Part shown: positions 26,199 through 35,996 of the stretch, piece by piece | Position numbering within the stretch: the stretch's first letter is position 1 | How the letters are laid out: every line of letters begins with the position of its first letter | From: JBDSKH01 sp035495435 | GTDB taxonomy: Bacteria > Actinomycetota > Actinomycetes > Actinomycetales > Microbacteriaceae | Assembly: GCA_035495435.1 (NCBI GenBank) | Contig: DATJFV010000034.1 | Coordinates: 1-64,000, forward strand | Length of the DNA: 64,000 bases | Direction of reading: 5' to 3' | The notes under the pieces: model-generated | What the model was told of the DNA's origin: nothing | Databases searched by the model: none | Seen by the model: the letters and a program-made list of their open reading frames with translations, nothing else | Program-made: the position numbers and the translations under genes

Positions 26199-26651
26199 AT
26201 GTCGAAACTCATCCTCACCTCGGAGGTCACCGGTCTCGGTTCGCCCGGTGACGTCGTCGAGGTCAAGAACGGGTACGCCCGCAACTACCTCATCCCGCAG
26301 GGTTTCGCCGTGGCGTGGAGCCGCGGCGGCGAGAAGCAGATCGACTCGATCAAGGCGGCGCGCGCTGCGCGTGAGGCCGCCACGCTCGAGGAGGCGCAGA
26401 CCCTCAAGGCCAAGCTCGAGGGCACCCCGGTGCGGTTGACCGTGAAGGCCGGCCGCGAGGGTCGCCTGTTCGGCTCGGTCAAGACCGGCGACATCGCGGA
26501 TGCGGTGGCCGCTCAGGGTCTCGGCCAGATCGACAAGCGCACCATCGAGCTCGGCTCGGCGGTCAAGAGCACCGGGCGCTACGACGCCACCGTGCGTCTG
26601 CGTGAGGACGTCATCGCCGCCCTCACCATCGACGTGGTGGCGGCCAAGTAA
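26199..26651 (+). CDS. rplI: Ribosomal protein bL9
   Basis: A 150-aa L9: an N-terminal domain with the signature GDVVEVKNGYARNYLIPQG, a long central helix (about 40-75) and a C-terminal RNA-binding domain. Last gene of the operon, followed by a strong terminator. Confidence 0.97.
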   Translation: MSKLILTSEVTGLGSPGDVVEVKNGYARNYLIPQGFAVAWSRGGEKQIDSIKAARAAREAATLEEAQTLKAKLEGTPVRLTVKAGREGRLFGSVKTGDIADAVAAQGLGQIDKRTIELGSAVKSTGRYDATVRLREDVIAALTIDVVAAK

Positions 26652-26667
26652 CGGTCCGATCCGCACC

Positions 26668-26702
26668 GAAGGCGGCGCTCCCCGAGGGGGGCGCCGCCTT
26701 CG
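26668..26702 (+). terminator. Terminator of the rpsF-ssb-rpsR-rplI operon
   Basis: GAAGGCGGCGC pairs with GCGCCGCCTTC around a CCCC/GGGG-containing loop, followed by GTCGTTTGT. It begins 16 nt after the rplI stop. Confidence 0.88.
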
Positions 26703-27043
26703 TCGTTTGTGCCGATCCGTCCACAGGACGTCCCGCATCCGCCCAACGTTCAAGCGCAACTCTAAACATGTTTCTACACACAGCATGTGAACGCAGAAAT
26801 CCCTGGTCAGGGTGCAGGTTGCTGGCGAAATCACCACGTTTCGCACAGGACTTTCCACACCTTCTTCACATGAGCCCCGGCGTTTCTCGCCGGTTTCCCA
26901 CAGGGTTGTCCACAGGCCCGTTTGGCAGGGTCGGCTGCTCGCCATAGCGTGTTCCCGCACACGAGCGGCGGTTGCCGCGCAGGGGCGTGTGCGCCGGCCG
27001 GGCGTCGTCCGTCGCGCCTAGTCTGAGCCCGAAGGGAGGAACC
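26703..27043. promoter_or_regulatory. dnaB upstream region with DnaA-box-like sites
   Basis: A 341-nt non-coding stretch, less GC-rich than its neighbours. It contains a perfect TTGTCCACA at 26906-26914, weaker matches TTTCCCACA (26894-26902) and TTTCCACA (26852-26859), a 10-bp palindrome AAACATGTTT (26764-26773) and a -10 hexamer TAGTCT (27019-27024) for dnaB. No gene is supported on either strand. Confidence 0.55.
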
Positions 27044-28420
<1,377 letters not shown>

Positions 28421-28475
28421 CCGCACTCCGACGCTCTCGGCCGACGCCCGGCTCGCCCGCGCGTAGACTCGACAG

Positions 28476-29096
28476 GTGCTCTCGCCCTGGATCGTCACCG
28501 CCGGGCGGGCAGCGTTCGCGCTCGCCCTGGGTCTCGCGATCACCTTCACCAGCGGTCACACGGCCGAGTTCGGTCTGATCGCGTTCGGCGTCTTCGCGGT
28601 GCTCTCGGGGGCCCTGCTCCTGGTCGGCTGGTTCGGCACGCGCGCCCCGGCTGAGGGCCGCACCGCGTTCCGCGCCGCAGGCGTCGTGTCGGTTGTCGCA
28701 GGCATCGCCGCCCTCGTGATTCCGACGGGAGGCATCGGCTACCTGGTCTGGGTGCTCAGCGGCTGGGCGATCCTCACCGGCGCCCTCGAACTCGTCACCG
28801 GCATCCGAGCGCGCGGCCGCGTCACCGGGTGGACCGACTGGGTGATCGTCGGCGCCCTGACCGTCGCGCTCGGCATCGTGGCGCTCGTGATCCCGCCCGA
28901 CATCTCCGACTCGTTCACGGGCGACAAGGGCGTCCAGGGTCTGCTCACCTCGCCGATCATCATCGTCGGGATCCTGGGCGCCTGGGCCGTGATCACCGGC
29001 GTCCTGCAGGCGATCGCCGCGGCATCGCCGAAGCTCGCCTCACGCGCAGCGGGCCGCACGCCCGACACGGCCCCGGCATCCGGAGTGCGCCCATGA
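28476..29096 (+). CDS. DUF308/HdeD-like membrane protein
   Basis: A 206-aa protein with six or so hydrophobic segments between residues 5 and 190 and a polar C-terminus. The paired short helices with G-rich repeats resemble the DUF308/HdeD small membrane proteins; the role is unknown. The GTG start is preceded by TAGACT (28464-28469) with a 6-nt gap, indicating a leaderless transcript. Overlaps the next gene by ATGA. Confidence 0.65.
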   Translation: MLSPWIVTAGRAAFALALGLAITFTSGHTAEFGLIAFGVFAVLSGALLLVGWFGTRAPAEGRTAFRAAGVVSVVAGIAALVIPTGGIGYLVWVLSGWAILTGALELVTGIRARGRVTGWTDWVIVGALTVALGIVALVIPPDISDSFTGDKGVQGLLTSPIIIVGILGAWAVITGVLQAIAAASPKLASRAAGRTPDTAPASGVRP

Positions 29097-29371
29097 GCAC
29101 CCAATCGCCCAACGGCCCGGACGGCACGGGCCCGGACGGCGCGGGCCCGACCCGCCGCGACCGCACCCGCCCGGCCGAACTCGTCGGCCTGTCGGCGGTG
29201 ATCGGCGTGGTCATCGGCGTCATCGTGTTCTTCGCCACGAAGAGTCTGCTGACCGGTGCCGAGTTCGCCGGCGGGGCGTTCATCGTGTCGCTGGTCGTGT
29301 TCGCGATGCTGCTGCTCGCGGTGTCGCCGCGCCGCTCATCGGGCGACGACGAGCCGCCGAGCCCCCACTAA
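29093..29371 (+). CDS. Small two-helix membrane protein
   Basis: A 92-aa protein: a disordered Gly/Pro/Asp-rich N-terminus (residues 1-27) and two transmembrane helices (about 30-48 and 56-76) with a short acidic tail. It is not assignable to a named family from sequence. The ATG overlaps the stop of the upstream DUF308-like gene, so the two probably act or at least are made together. Confidence 0.7.
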   Translation: MSTQSPNGPDGTGPDGAGPTRRDRTRPAELVGLSAVIGVVIGVIVFFATKSLLTGAEFAGGAFIVSLVVFAMLLLAVSPRRSSGDDEPPSPH

Positions 29372-29376
29372 GAGCA

Positions 29377-29418
29377 GCGCACCGGGCACGAGCGCACCGC
29401 GCACGAGCGCACCGGGCG
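29377..29418. repeat. 15-bp tandem repeat, 2.8 copies
   Basis: GCGCACCGGGCACGA, GCGCACCGCGCACGA and GCGCACCGGGCGG follow one another between the convergent ends of the small membrane protein gene and purB. Confidence 0.75.
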
Positions 29419-29421
29419 GGA

Positions 29422-30801
29422 TCAGCCCAGGTAGTCGACCAGCCTGCCGGCGACGCCGGTGTACCCGGCCGGGGTGAGTGCCAGCAGCCGGGCCTTCGCC
29501 TCGTCGCCGATGTCGAGGGTCTCGACGAACGCGCGCAACTCGGCGGCGCCGACCCGGTGCCCGCGGGTCAGGTCCTTCAGCAGCGCGTAGGGGTCGGCGA
29601 TCGAGCTGCGCCCGGCCGTCACCTCGGCGCGGATGACCGTCTGGATCGCCTCGCCGAGCACCTCCCAGTTGGCGTCGAGATCGGCGGCCAGCACGTCGCG
29701 CGCGATCGCGATCTCGCCGAGCCCGCGGGCGAGGTTGTCCAGAGCCAGCAGCGAATGCCCCAGCGCGACGCCGATGTTGCGCTGCGTCGTCGAGTCGGTC
29801 AGGTCGCGCTGCAGGCGGCTGGTCACCAGCGTCGCGGCCAGCGAGTCGAGCAGCGCACTCGAGAGCTCGAGGTTCGCCTCGGCGTTCTCGAACCGGATCG
29901 GGTTGATCTTGTGCGGCATCGTCGACGAGCCGGTCGCGCCCGCCTGCGGGATCTGCGCCAGGTACCCCAGCGAGATGTAGGTCCAGATGTCGGTGCACAG
30001 GTTGTGCAGGATGCGGTTCAGGTGGCTGATCGCCCCGAACAGTTCGGCCTGCCAGTCGTGCGACTCGATCTGGGTGGTCAGCGGGTTCCAGGCGAGGCCG
30101 AGGCCGGTGACGAACTCGCGCGACAGGGCCGGCCAGTCGGCGTCGGGGTCGGCGGCCAGGTGCGCGGCGAAGGTTCCGGTCGCGCCGCTGAACTTGCCGA
30201 GCGGGGTGACCGCCTCGACGCGCGCGAGCACGCGCTCGGCGCGCGCCACGAACACCGCGAACTCCTTGCCGATCGTGGTGGGGGTCGCCGGCTGACCGTG
30301 GGTGCGCGACAGCATCGGGATGTCGCGGCCCTCCTCCGCGCGCTGGCGCAGGGCGGTCAGCACGTCGCGCAGGCGCGGCAGCCAGGCGTCGTGCACGCCG
30401 GCCCGCACCGTCAGGGCGTAGGAGAGGTTGTTCACGTCTTCGCTGGTGCAGCCGAAGTGGGTCAGCTCGGCCACGCGGGTGAGTCCGCGGCGCGCCAACT
30501 CCTCGCGGACCAGGTACTCGACCGCTTTCACATCGTGCCGGGTGGTCGCCTCGAGCTCGGCCAGCCGGTCGATCTGGGGCTGGCCGAAGTCGCGCACCCA
30601 CTCGCGCAGGCCGCGCGCCTCCTCGGCGGTCAGCGGCTCGGCCCCGAACATGCCCCGCTCGGTGAGGAACAGCAGCCACTCCACCTCGACCTGAACGCGC
30701 GCCCGGTTGAGGCCCGCCTCCGACAGGTACTCGCCGAGCTTCTCGACGGCGGGGCGGTAGCGGCCGTCGAGCGGACTCAGTGGCTGGGGGGGCAGGCTCA
30801 T
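29422..30801 (-). CDS. purB: Adenylosuccinate lyase
   Basis: A 459-aa fumarase/aspartase-superfamily enzyme that cleaves SAICAR and adenylosuccinate in purine synthesis. The signature SSTMPHKINPIRFE (near residue 290) carries the catalytic serine loop, and TSEDVNNLSYAL and RTHGQPATP the other conserved regions. The N-terminus LSPLDGRY fits the E. coli-like subfamily. Start ATG 30801 overlaps the phosphatase stop (ATGA). Confidence 0.96.
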   Translation of the reverse strand: MSLPPQPLSPLDGRYRPAVEKLGEYLSEAGLNRARVQVEVEWLLFLTERGMFGAEPLTAEEARGLREWVRDFGQPQIDRLAELEATTRHDVKAVEYLVREELARRGLTRVAELTHFGCTSEDVNNLSYALTVRAGVHDAWLPRLRDVLTALRQRAEEGRDIPMLSRTHGQPATPTTIGKEFAVFVARAERVLARVEAVTPLGKFSGATGTFAAHLAADPDADWPALSREFVTGLGLAWNPLTTQIESHDWQAELFGAISHLNRILHNLCTDIWTYISLGYLAQIPQAGATGSSTMPHKINPIRFENAEANLELSSALLDSLAATLVTSRLQRDLTDSTTQRNIGVALGHSLLALDNLARGLGEIAIARDVLAADLDANWEVLGEAIQTVIRAEVTAGRSSIADPYALLKDLTRGHRVGAAELRAFVETLDIGDEAKARLLALTPAGYTGVAGRLVDYLG

Positions 30802-31313
30802 ATCACTCCCTGACGGATGGCGGGTTCGAGCTGGCGGAAGAGCGCACTGCTGGCACGCTCGATGGTCACGAGCACGCTGTCGAACAGCGCGGCATCCGAA
30901 TAGTACGGGTCGGGCACGTCGATGACGTCGTGGGCTTCCGGATCGAACGCGGTCAGCAGCTGCACCTTGGCCTGCTGGTCCTCGGGAGCCCACTCCCGCA
31001 GAATGCGCTCCTGTCCGCGGTCGAACGCGATCACCAGGTCGAGGTCGGGCAGCCAGGCCGGGTCGAACTGCCGGGCGCGATGCGCGGAGGCGTCGTAGTC
31101 GCGGCGGCGGAGGGCCGCGAGGGTGCGGGGGTCGGCGGGTTCGCCCACGTGCCAGTCGCCCGTCGCGGCCGATTCGACGGCCAGTCGCCCGCCGAGCCGG
31201 TGCCGGGCGATGAGGCGCGAGAAGACCGCCTCCGCCATCGGCGAGCGGCAGATGTTGCCGGTGCACACGAAGCACACGCGGAAGATCGCGGCGCCGTCGC
31301 GATCCTCGGTCAT
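30798..31313 (-). CDS. Low-molecular-weight protein tyrosine phosphatase
   Basis: A 171-aa phosphatase. The P-loop CTGNICRS gives CX5R with Cys17 and Arg23, and DVPDPYYSD supplies the general-acid aspartate, so all catalytic residues are present. Such enzymes dephosphorylate tyrosine on proteins, or arginine in some families. ATG 31313 places the P-loop at the usual distance from the N-terminus; longer upstream reading has no support. Coupled to purB. Confidence 0.88.
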   Translation of the reverse strand: MTEDRDGAAIFRVCFVCTGNICRSPMAEAVFSRLIARHRLGGRLAVESAATGDWHVGEPADPRTLAALRRRDYDASAHRARQFDPAWLPDLDLVIAFDRGQERILREWAPEDQQAKVQLLTAFDPEAHDVIDVPDPYYSDAALFDSVLVTIERASSALFRQLEPAIRQGVI

Positions 31314-31441
31314 GCTCCCATTGTCTCGCCGGGGGGCCGCTCCGCGCACGGCCATTCCTCCCCAGCGGCGTCCGGATGCGGTGGTCCACCGACCGCGCGG
31401 GTGCGGCTGCGGGGTGCGCGGCGCTGATCCACGCTGGTGCC

Positions 31442-31726
31442 ATGCATCCGGATCACGCCGCTCTCCAGGCCGCACTCGCGCGCCGCATCGCCGCCCTGGC
31501 TCCCGTGGCGGGGCACCTGCGCGAGGCGGTGGTTCATCCCACCGTGGCGCCTCACGAGTGGAGCGGGTCCGCCGCGCGGGCGTACCGCGAGCTCGAGGGC
31601 GAGCTACGCGGCCGACTCCGGCACGCCGCCGATGCGGCGGAGGGCGCCCTGCACGAGGGGCGCCTGGCGCTGGCGCGGCTCGAACTGCTGGCGCAGCAGC
31701 AGGCCGCGGGGGTGCTGCATGGCTGA
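31442..31726 (+). CDS. WXG100-sized helical protein
   Basis: A 94-aa, Ala-rich, all-helical protein with a central W-S-G at residues 40-42 between two helices (about 5-32 and 44-88). Length and hairpin geometry match WXG100/ESX-type secretion partners, though the family also includes diverged members with non-secreted roles. It overlaps the lipase-like gene by 8 nt, and the two are likely co-translated. The start is uncertain: an in-frame upstream start would add 22 residues with no helical character. Confidence 0.6.
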   Translation: MHPDHAALQAALARRIAALAPVAGHLREAVVHPTVAPHEWSGSAARAYRELEGELRGRLRHAADAAEGALHEGRLALARLELLAQQQAAGVLHG

Positions 31727-33254
31727 CGAGCGGCCGACCCCGCCACCGTTGCCCTGGCTCGACGACGACCCCGCCGGTCACCCGGTCGACCCGGCGCTCG
31801 GCGGGCCGCTGCGGGTCTCGCCCGCGGTGCCCGCTGGCGAGCCCGTGATCGTCGCGAGTGATGCGATGCTCGCGCATGCCGAGCGCCTGGCGCGGCTGCG
31901 CGACCGGCTGACCGATGACGCCGAGGCGCTCGGCCGCACCGGCACGCTCGACGGGGGCCTGCTGGCGGGGGTGCCCGCCGTTGCCCGCGACGCCGCGCAC
32001 CAGTTCGGTGTCGCTCTGGCGCTCACCCGCGGAGCCGCGCACGACGCGACCCGCACCGAGCGGATGCTGCGCGCATCGATCGAGGCCTACACGGCGGCCG
32101 AGGAGGACGCCAGACGGCGCATGGCGGGCCTCGCCGGCACGGTGGCGATGATGCTCGGGCCGCTGCTGCGCACTCTGGTGCTGGCGGGCCTGCCGGTTGC
32201 CGTCGGCGCGCGGCTGGCCGGGGTCCCGACCGACGAGCAACTGCGCGAGCTGCAGGACTGGATGCTCGCGCATCCGCAGGTCATCACCAGCCCGCAGTTC
32301 GTCGAGGCGGTCCGCGCGACGGTGATGAGCGTCGATGATGGCACCGGCGCGGCGCTCGGGCTCCCACCCGGGGTGATGGCGCTGATCGGCTCGGCACTCG
32401 GGTTCGACGGCGTGGAGGCGGGCGCCGGGATCGTCATCGGTGCGGGCGCGCTGGCCGGCCTGTTCCATGAGGGGCCGGTGGCGGTGACCCGCGTGTCGAC
32501 CAGCGCGACGACCACCGGGCCCGAGGGTGCCGTGCAGCGACTCGCGCGTGTGCCGGAGGGCGACCAGGTGCGCATCGAGCGCTACGAGGCTCCGGGGCAG
32601 GCGCCGCGGTACATGGTCTACGTCGGCCCGACTGAGACGTTCTCGCCGGTGGCGCGCAGCGAGCCGTGGGACCTGACGAGCAACGTGACCGGGGTGGCCG
32701 GGCTGGAGGCCGGATCGTTGCGCGCCACCGAGGCGGCGATGCGCGACGCCGGGATTCACCCGGGTGACGCGGTGCAGTTCGTGGGCTTCTCGCAGGGGGG
32801 ACTGGTCGCGGCGCGGCTGGCCGCGTCGGGCGACTGGAACGCGGCCGGACTGGAGACCTACGGCGCGCCCTCCGGAAACATCGCCCTGCCGGCCGGGCTC
32901 CACGGCATGGCGGTGCGCAACTCCGACGACTTCATCCCGGCGCTCGCGGGCCCGCAACTCGACCATCACCTGCTGCAGGTCGAGCGCCGTGCGTTCCTGC
33001 CCGACAGTGAGATGCCCACCGAGCTGCCCGCTCCGGCTCACCAGCGCAGCGCGTACGTGGCCGCGGCGACGGAGGTCGACCAGGCGACATCCACCGCGGT
33101 GCGTGAGCAGGTCGCGGCTCTCGATGCCTTCACCGCGGACTACACCAGCGTGCCCGGTTCTCAGGTGACCGTGATGATGTACCACGCCGACCGGGTCGGC
33201 GATGCCGACGCCGGCAACGCCGCGGCTAGCGCGAGCGGCGCGTCGATCCGGTGA
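31719..33254 (+). CDS. Alpha/beta hydrolase (lipase-like) with helical N-terminal domain
   Basis: A 511-aa protein. Residues 45-140 form long helices resembling a WXG/ESX-type domain, 140-165 are hydrophobic, and the C-terminal part is a lipase-like alpha/beta hydrolase with nucleophile motif GFSQG (Ser358). Asp near 403 (NSDDF) and His near 489 (MMYHADR) are candidate triad members. No signal peptide. The substrate is unknown. The pairing with the WXG-sized protein suggests a type VII-secretion-linked or surface role, which is inference. Its 3' end overlaps the convergent holin-like gene by 29 bp. Confidence 0.65.
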   Translation: MADERPTPPPLPWLDDDPAGHPVDPALGGPLRVSPAVPAGEPVIVASDAMLAHAERLARLRDRLTDDAEALGRTGTLDGGLLAGVPAVARDAAHQFGVALALTRGAAHDATRTERMLRASIEAYTAAEEDARRRMAGLAGTVAMMLGPLLRTLVLAGLPVAVGARLAGVPTDEQLRELQDWMLAHPQVITSPQFVEAVRATVMSVDDGTGAALGLPPGVMALIGSALGFDGVEAGAGIVIGAGALAGLFHEGPVAVTRVSTSATTTGPEGAVQRLARVPEGDQVRIERYEAPGQAPRYMVYVGPTETFSPVARSEPWDLTSNVTGVAGLEAGSLRATEAAMRDAGIHPGDAVQFVGFSQGGLVAARLAASGDWNAAGLETYGAPSGNIALPAGLHGMAVRNSDDFIPALAGPQLDHHLLQVERRAFLPDSEMPTELPAPAHQRSAYVAAATEVDQATSTAVREQVAALDAFTADYTSVPGSQVTVMMYHADRVGDADAGNAAASASGASIR

Positions 33255-33639
33255 ACGGGCGCAACAGGATCCCGATCAGCCAGGCGATGATCGCGAGCAC
33301 CAGAGCCCCGAGCACGCCCCAGCCGAAGTTCTCCACGCTGAGGCCGAATCCGAGCAGCCCGCTGATCCACGCCACGAGCAGCAGAAGCAGGCCGTTCACC
33401 ACGAACGAGATGAGCCCCAGGGTCAGCACATACAGCGGGAACGCCACGACGCGCGCGATCCCCCCGACGATGCCGTTCACCACGCCGAAGATCAGCGCGA
33501 CGAGGATCAGCGTCAGCACGAATGCCGTGGTGTCGCCCTCCGAGCCGTACGAGCGCACGTCGACGTGACCGGCGAGAATCAGCGTCGTCAGCCAGAGAGC
33601 CACGGTGTTGATTAGCAGACGCAGCAGCAGTCGTCCCAT
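33226..33639 (-). CDS. Phage holin family (DUF360/YvlD-like) membrane protein
   Basis: A 137-aa protein with four hydrophobic segments (about 5-25, 40-60, 65-85 and 95-125) and a basic tail STRRSR. It resembles the small YvlD/phage holin family IV proteins found as chromosomal genes in many Actinobacteria; nothing here indicates a prophage. CACAAT lies 6 nt before the ATG, a likely leaderless promoter. Confidence 0.75.
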   Translation of the reverse strand: MGRLLLRLLINTVALWLTTLILAGHVDVRSYGSEGDTTAFVLTLILVALIFGVVNGIVGGIARVVAFPLYVLTLGLISFVVNGLLLLLVAWISGLLGFGLSVENFGWGVLGALVLAIIAWLIGILLRPFTGSTRRSR

Positions 33640-33765
33640 GCGCCCATTGTGGACCGCGGTGGCGCGTCCCGCCAGAAGCGCGCCCGTCGCGCACGAAACT
33701 CCCCACTCCTTCCTCGGCTGAACGCCCGCGCCTCGGCAGATCGCCCCGGTCCTAGGCTGAACAGC

Positions 33766-34833
33766 ATGGCCGTGAAGCTCCGCCCCGAGATCGCCGCGCT
33801 CCAGCCGTACCGGCAGGGCCGCCCAGCCGCCCCCGACGCATTCAAGCTCTCCTCCAACGAGAACCCGTTCCCGCCGCTGCAGGCGGTGCTCGACGCGATC
33901 AGCGGATCGAGCTTCCACCGCTACCCCGACGCCGCCGCCACCGTGCTGCGCGCCCGGCTCGCCGAGCGCCTCGGTGTCACCCCTGACCAGGTGCACACCG
34001 GATCCGGGTCGGTCGCCATCCTGCAGCAACTGATCCAGGCGGCCGCAGGCCCCGGTGACGAGGTGCTGTACGCCTGGCGCTCCTTCGAGGCCTACCCCGG
34101 ACTCGTCACCGTCGCCGGGGCCACCAGCGTGCAGGTCCCGATCCGCGCCGACGGCACCCACGACCTGGATGCGATGGCCGAGGCGATCACCGACCGCACG
34201 CGGGTGGTCATCGTGTGCAGTCCCAACAACCCCACCAGCGCGGTCGTCACCGAGGCAGAGTTCACCGCCTTCATGGAGAAGGTCCCCGACACCCTGCTGG
34301 TCCTGCTCGACGAGGCCTACGCCGAATTCGTCACCGACCCGGACGCTGTCCACGGCATCCCCCTGCTGTCGCGCTACCCCAACCTCGTCGTCCTGCGCAC
34401 CTTCTCCAAGGCGTACGGCCTCGCCGGCCTGCGCGTCGGCTACGCCGTCGGACCGGCGTACATCCTCGACGCGGCACGCTCCACCGCCATCCCGCTGTCG
34501 GTCACCGAACCGGCCCAGCGCGCCGCACTCGCAGCTCTCGAGAACGAGGCCGAGCTGCTCGCCCGCGTGCAGACGCTCATCGAGCGCCGCGACGACCTCG
34601 CACGGCAGCTCGCCGACCAGGGCTGGAACCTGCCGGCCGCCCAGGGCAACTTCGTCTGGCTGCCCACGGGCGAGCAGACGGCCGACGCGGGCAACGTGCT
34701 CGAGAGCCACGGGATCATCGCCCGGGTCTTCCCACCCGACGGCATCCGGGTGTCGGTGGGCGAGCCCGAGTCTGTCGACAAACTCCTACAGGCGACCGCG
34801 GAGGTTGTGCAGACCCTCCGAGAAGCGCTCTGA
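33766..34833 (+). CDS. hisC: Histidinol-phosphate aminotransferase-like enzyme
   Basis: A 355-aa class I/II aminotransferase with the HisC features SSNENPFPP, VVICSPNNPTSA, LLDEAYAEF and the PLP lysine in TFSKAYGLAGLRVGYA. It may act on histidinol phosphate or on phenylpyruvate (the family also includes Pat), so its role in histidine synthesis is not certain, particularly as no his genes are near. The start ATG 33766 is supported by TAGGCT 7 nt upstream (leaderless). Confidence 0.85.
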   Translation: MAVKLRPEIAALQPYRQGRPAAPDAFKLSSNENPFPPLQAVLDAISGSSFHRYPDAAATVLRARLAERLGVTPDQVHTGSGSVAILQQLIQAAAGPGDEVLYAWRSFEAYPGLVTVAGATSVQVPIRADGTHDLDAMAEAITDRTRVVIVCSPNNPTSAVVTEAEFTAFMEKVPDTLLVLLDEAYAEFVTDPDAVHGIPLLSRYPNLVVLRTFSKAYGLAGLRVGYAVGPAYILDAARSTAIPLSVTEPAQRAALAALENEAELLARVQTLIERRDDLARQLADQGWNLPAAQGNFVWLPTGEQTADAGNVLESHGIIARVFPPDGIRVSVGEPESVDKLLQATAEVVQTLREAL

Positions 34834-34856
34834 AACCGCGGGCTAGGGTGGTTGCC

Positions 34857-35996
34857 ATGTCCTATACCGAGGCGACGGTCCAGCTGCTCTCGCCCGAAGG
34901 GACCCTCGTCGAGAACGACCTCTCGGCGCCGTACCTCCCGCTCGTGCAGAGCCTCGACGACGCCACGCTGCGCGATTTCCACCGCCACATGGTGGTGATC
35001 CGCCGCTTCGACATCGAAGCCGGCAACCTGCAGCGTCAAGGTCAGCTAGCCCTGTGGATCCCCAGCCTCGGGCAGGAGGGGGCCCAGGTCGGCTCGGCAT
35101 TCGCCGCGCGACCCCAGGACCACCTCTTCCCCGCCTATCGCGAGCACGTCGTCGGGCGCATCCGCGGCCTCGACGTGATGTACATCATCGAGCTGCTGCG
35201 CGGCATCCGCCACGGCGGCTGGGACCCGGCCAAGACCGGCAACTTCCACCTCTACAACCTGGTGATCGGCTCGCAGAGCCTGCACGCCACCGGCTACGCG
35301 ATGGGCCTGCGGCTGGACGGCGCCATCGGCACCGGCGACCCCGACAATGACACCGCCGTCATCGTCTACTTCGGCGACGGCGCCAGCAGCCAGGGCGACG
35401 TGAACGAGGCGCTGATCTGGGCGGCCAGCTACCAGACGCCGCAGGTGTTCTTCCTGCAGAACAACCACTGGGCGATCTCGGTACCCGTCGAGCGGCAGTC
35501 CCACACCCCGCTGTACCTGCGCTCGTCCGGATTCGGCATCCCCGGCATCCAGATCGACGGCAACGACGTGCTCGCCAGCTTCGCGGTCACCAGCGCCGCC
35601 ATGGACCGTGCGCGTGCCGGAGAGGGCCCCTCCTTCATCGAGGCGCTCACCTACCGGATGGGCGCCCACACCACCAGCGACGACCCGACGAAGTACCGGG
35701 AGCGCGAGGAGGAGCAGTTCTGGGCCGAACGCGACCCGATCACCCGCTTCGAGGCGTTCCTGCGGGCGAAGGGCGAGGGCGATGCGTTCTTCGCCGAGGT
35801 CGCCCAGGAGGCCGAAGATCTGGCCGCCGACGTGCGCGCGCGCACCTTCACTATCGAGAACCCGACCGCCGACGTCATCTTCGACCACGTGTACACCGAC
35901 CCCCACCCGGGCATCGACGCTCAGCGCGCCTGGCTGAAGGCGTACGAGGCCTCATACGACGACAGCACCGTCGACGAGAGCGGGGCCGACCAGTGA
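34857..35996 (+). CDS. 2-oxoacid dehydrogenase E1 component, alpha subunit
   Basis: A 379-aa thiamine-diphosphate enzyme half. The TPP motif starts at GDGASSQGDVNEAL and ends with NNHW about 30 residues later. It decarboxylates a 2-oxoacid (pyruvate or branched-chain) and passes the acyl group to the lipoyl E2. First gene of the E1alpha-E1beta-E2 operon; E3 is not in this window. TAGGGT ends 7 nt before the ATG (leaderless). I prefer the branched-chain or pyruvate label equally. Confidence 0.9.
   Translation: MSYTEATVQLLSPEGTLVENDLSAPYLPLVQSLDDATLRDFHRHMVVIRRFDIEAGNLQRQGQLALWIPSLGQEGAQVGSAFAARPQDHLFPAYREHVVGRIRGLDVMYIIELLRGIRHGGWDPAKTGNFHLYNLVIGSQSLHATGYAMGLRLDGAIGTGDPDNDTAVIVYFGDGASSQGDVNEALIWAASYQTPQVFFLQNNHWAISVPVERQSHTPLYLRSSGFGIPGIQIDGNDVLASFAVTSAAMDRARAGEGPSFIEALTYRMGAHTTSDDPTKYREREEEQFWAERDPITRFEAFLRAKGEGDAFFAEVAQEAEDLAADVRARTFTIENPTADVIFDHVYTDPHPGIDAQRAWLKAYEASYDDSTVDESGADQ

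Noticed and set aside
33226..33639. Prophage remnant suggested by the holin-like protein
   Set aside because: No integrase, portal, capsid or attachment sites nearby. The family is widespread on actinobacterial chromosomes.
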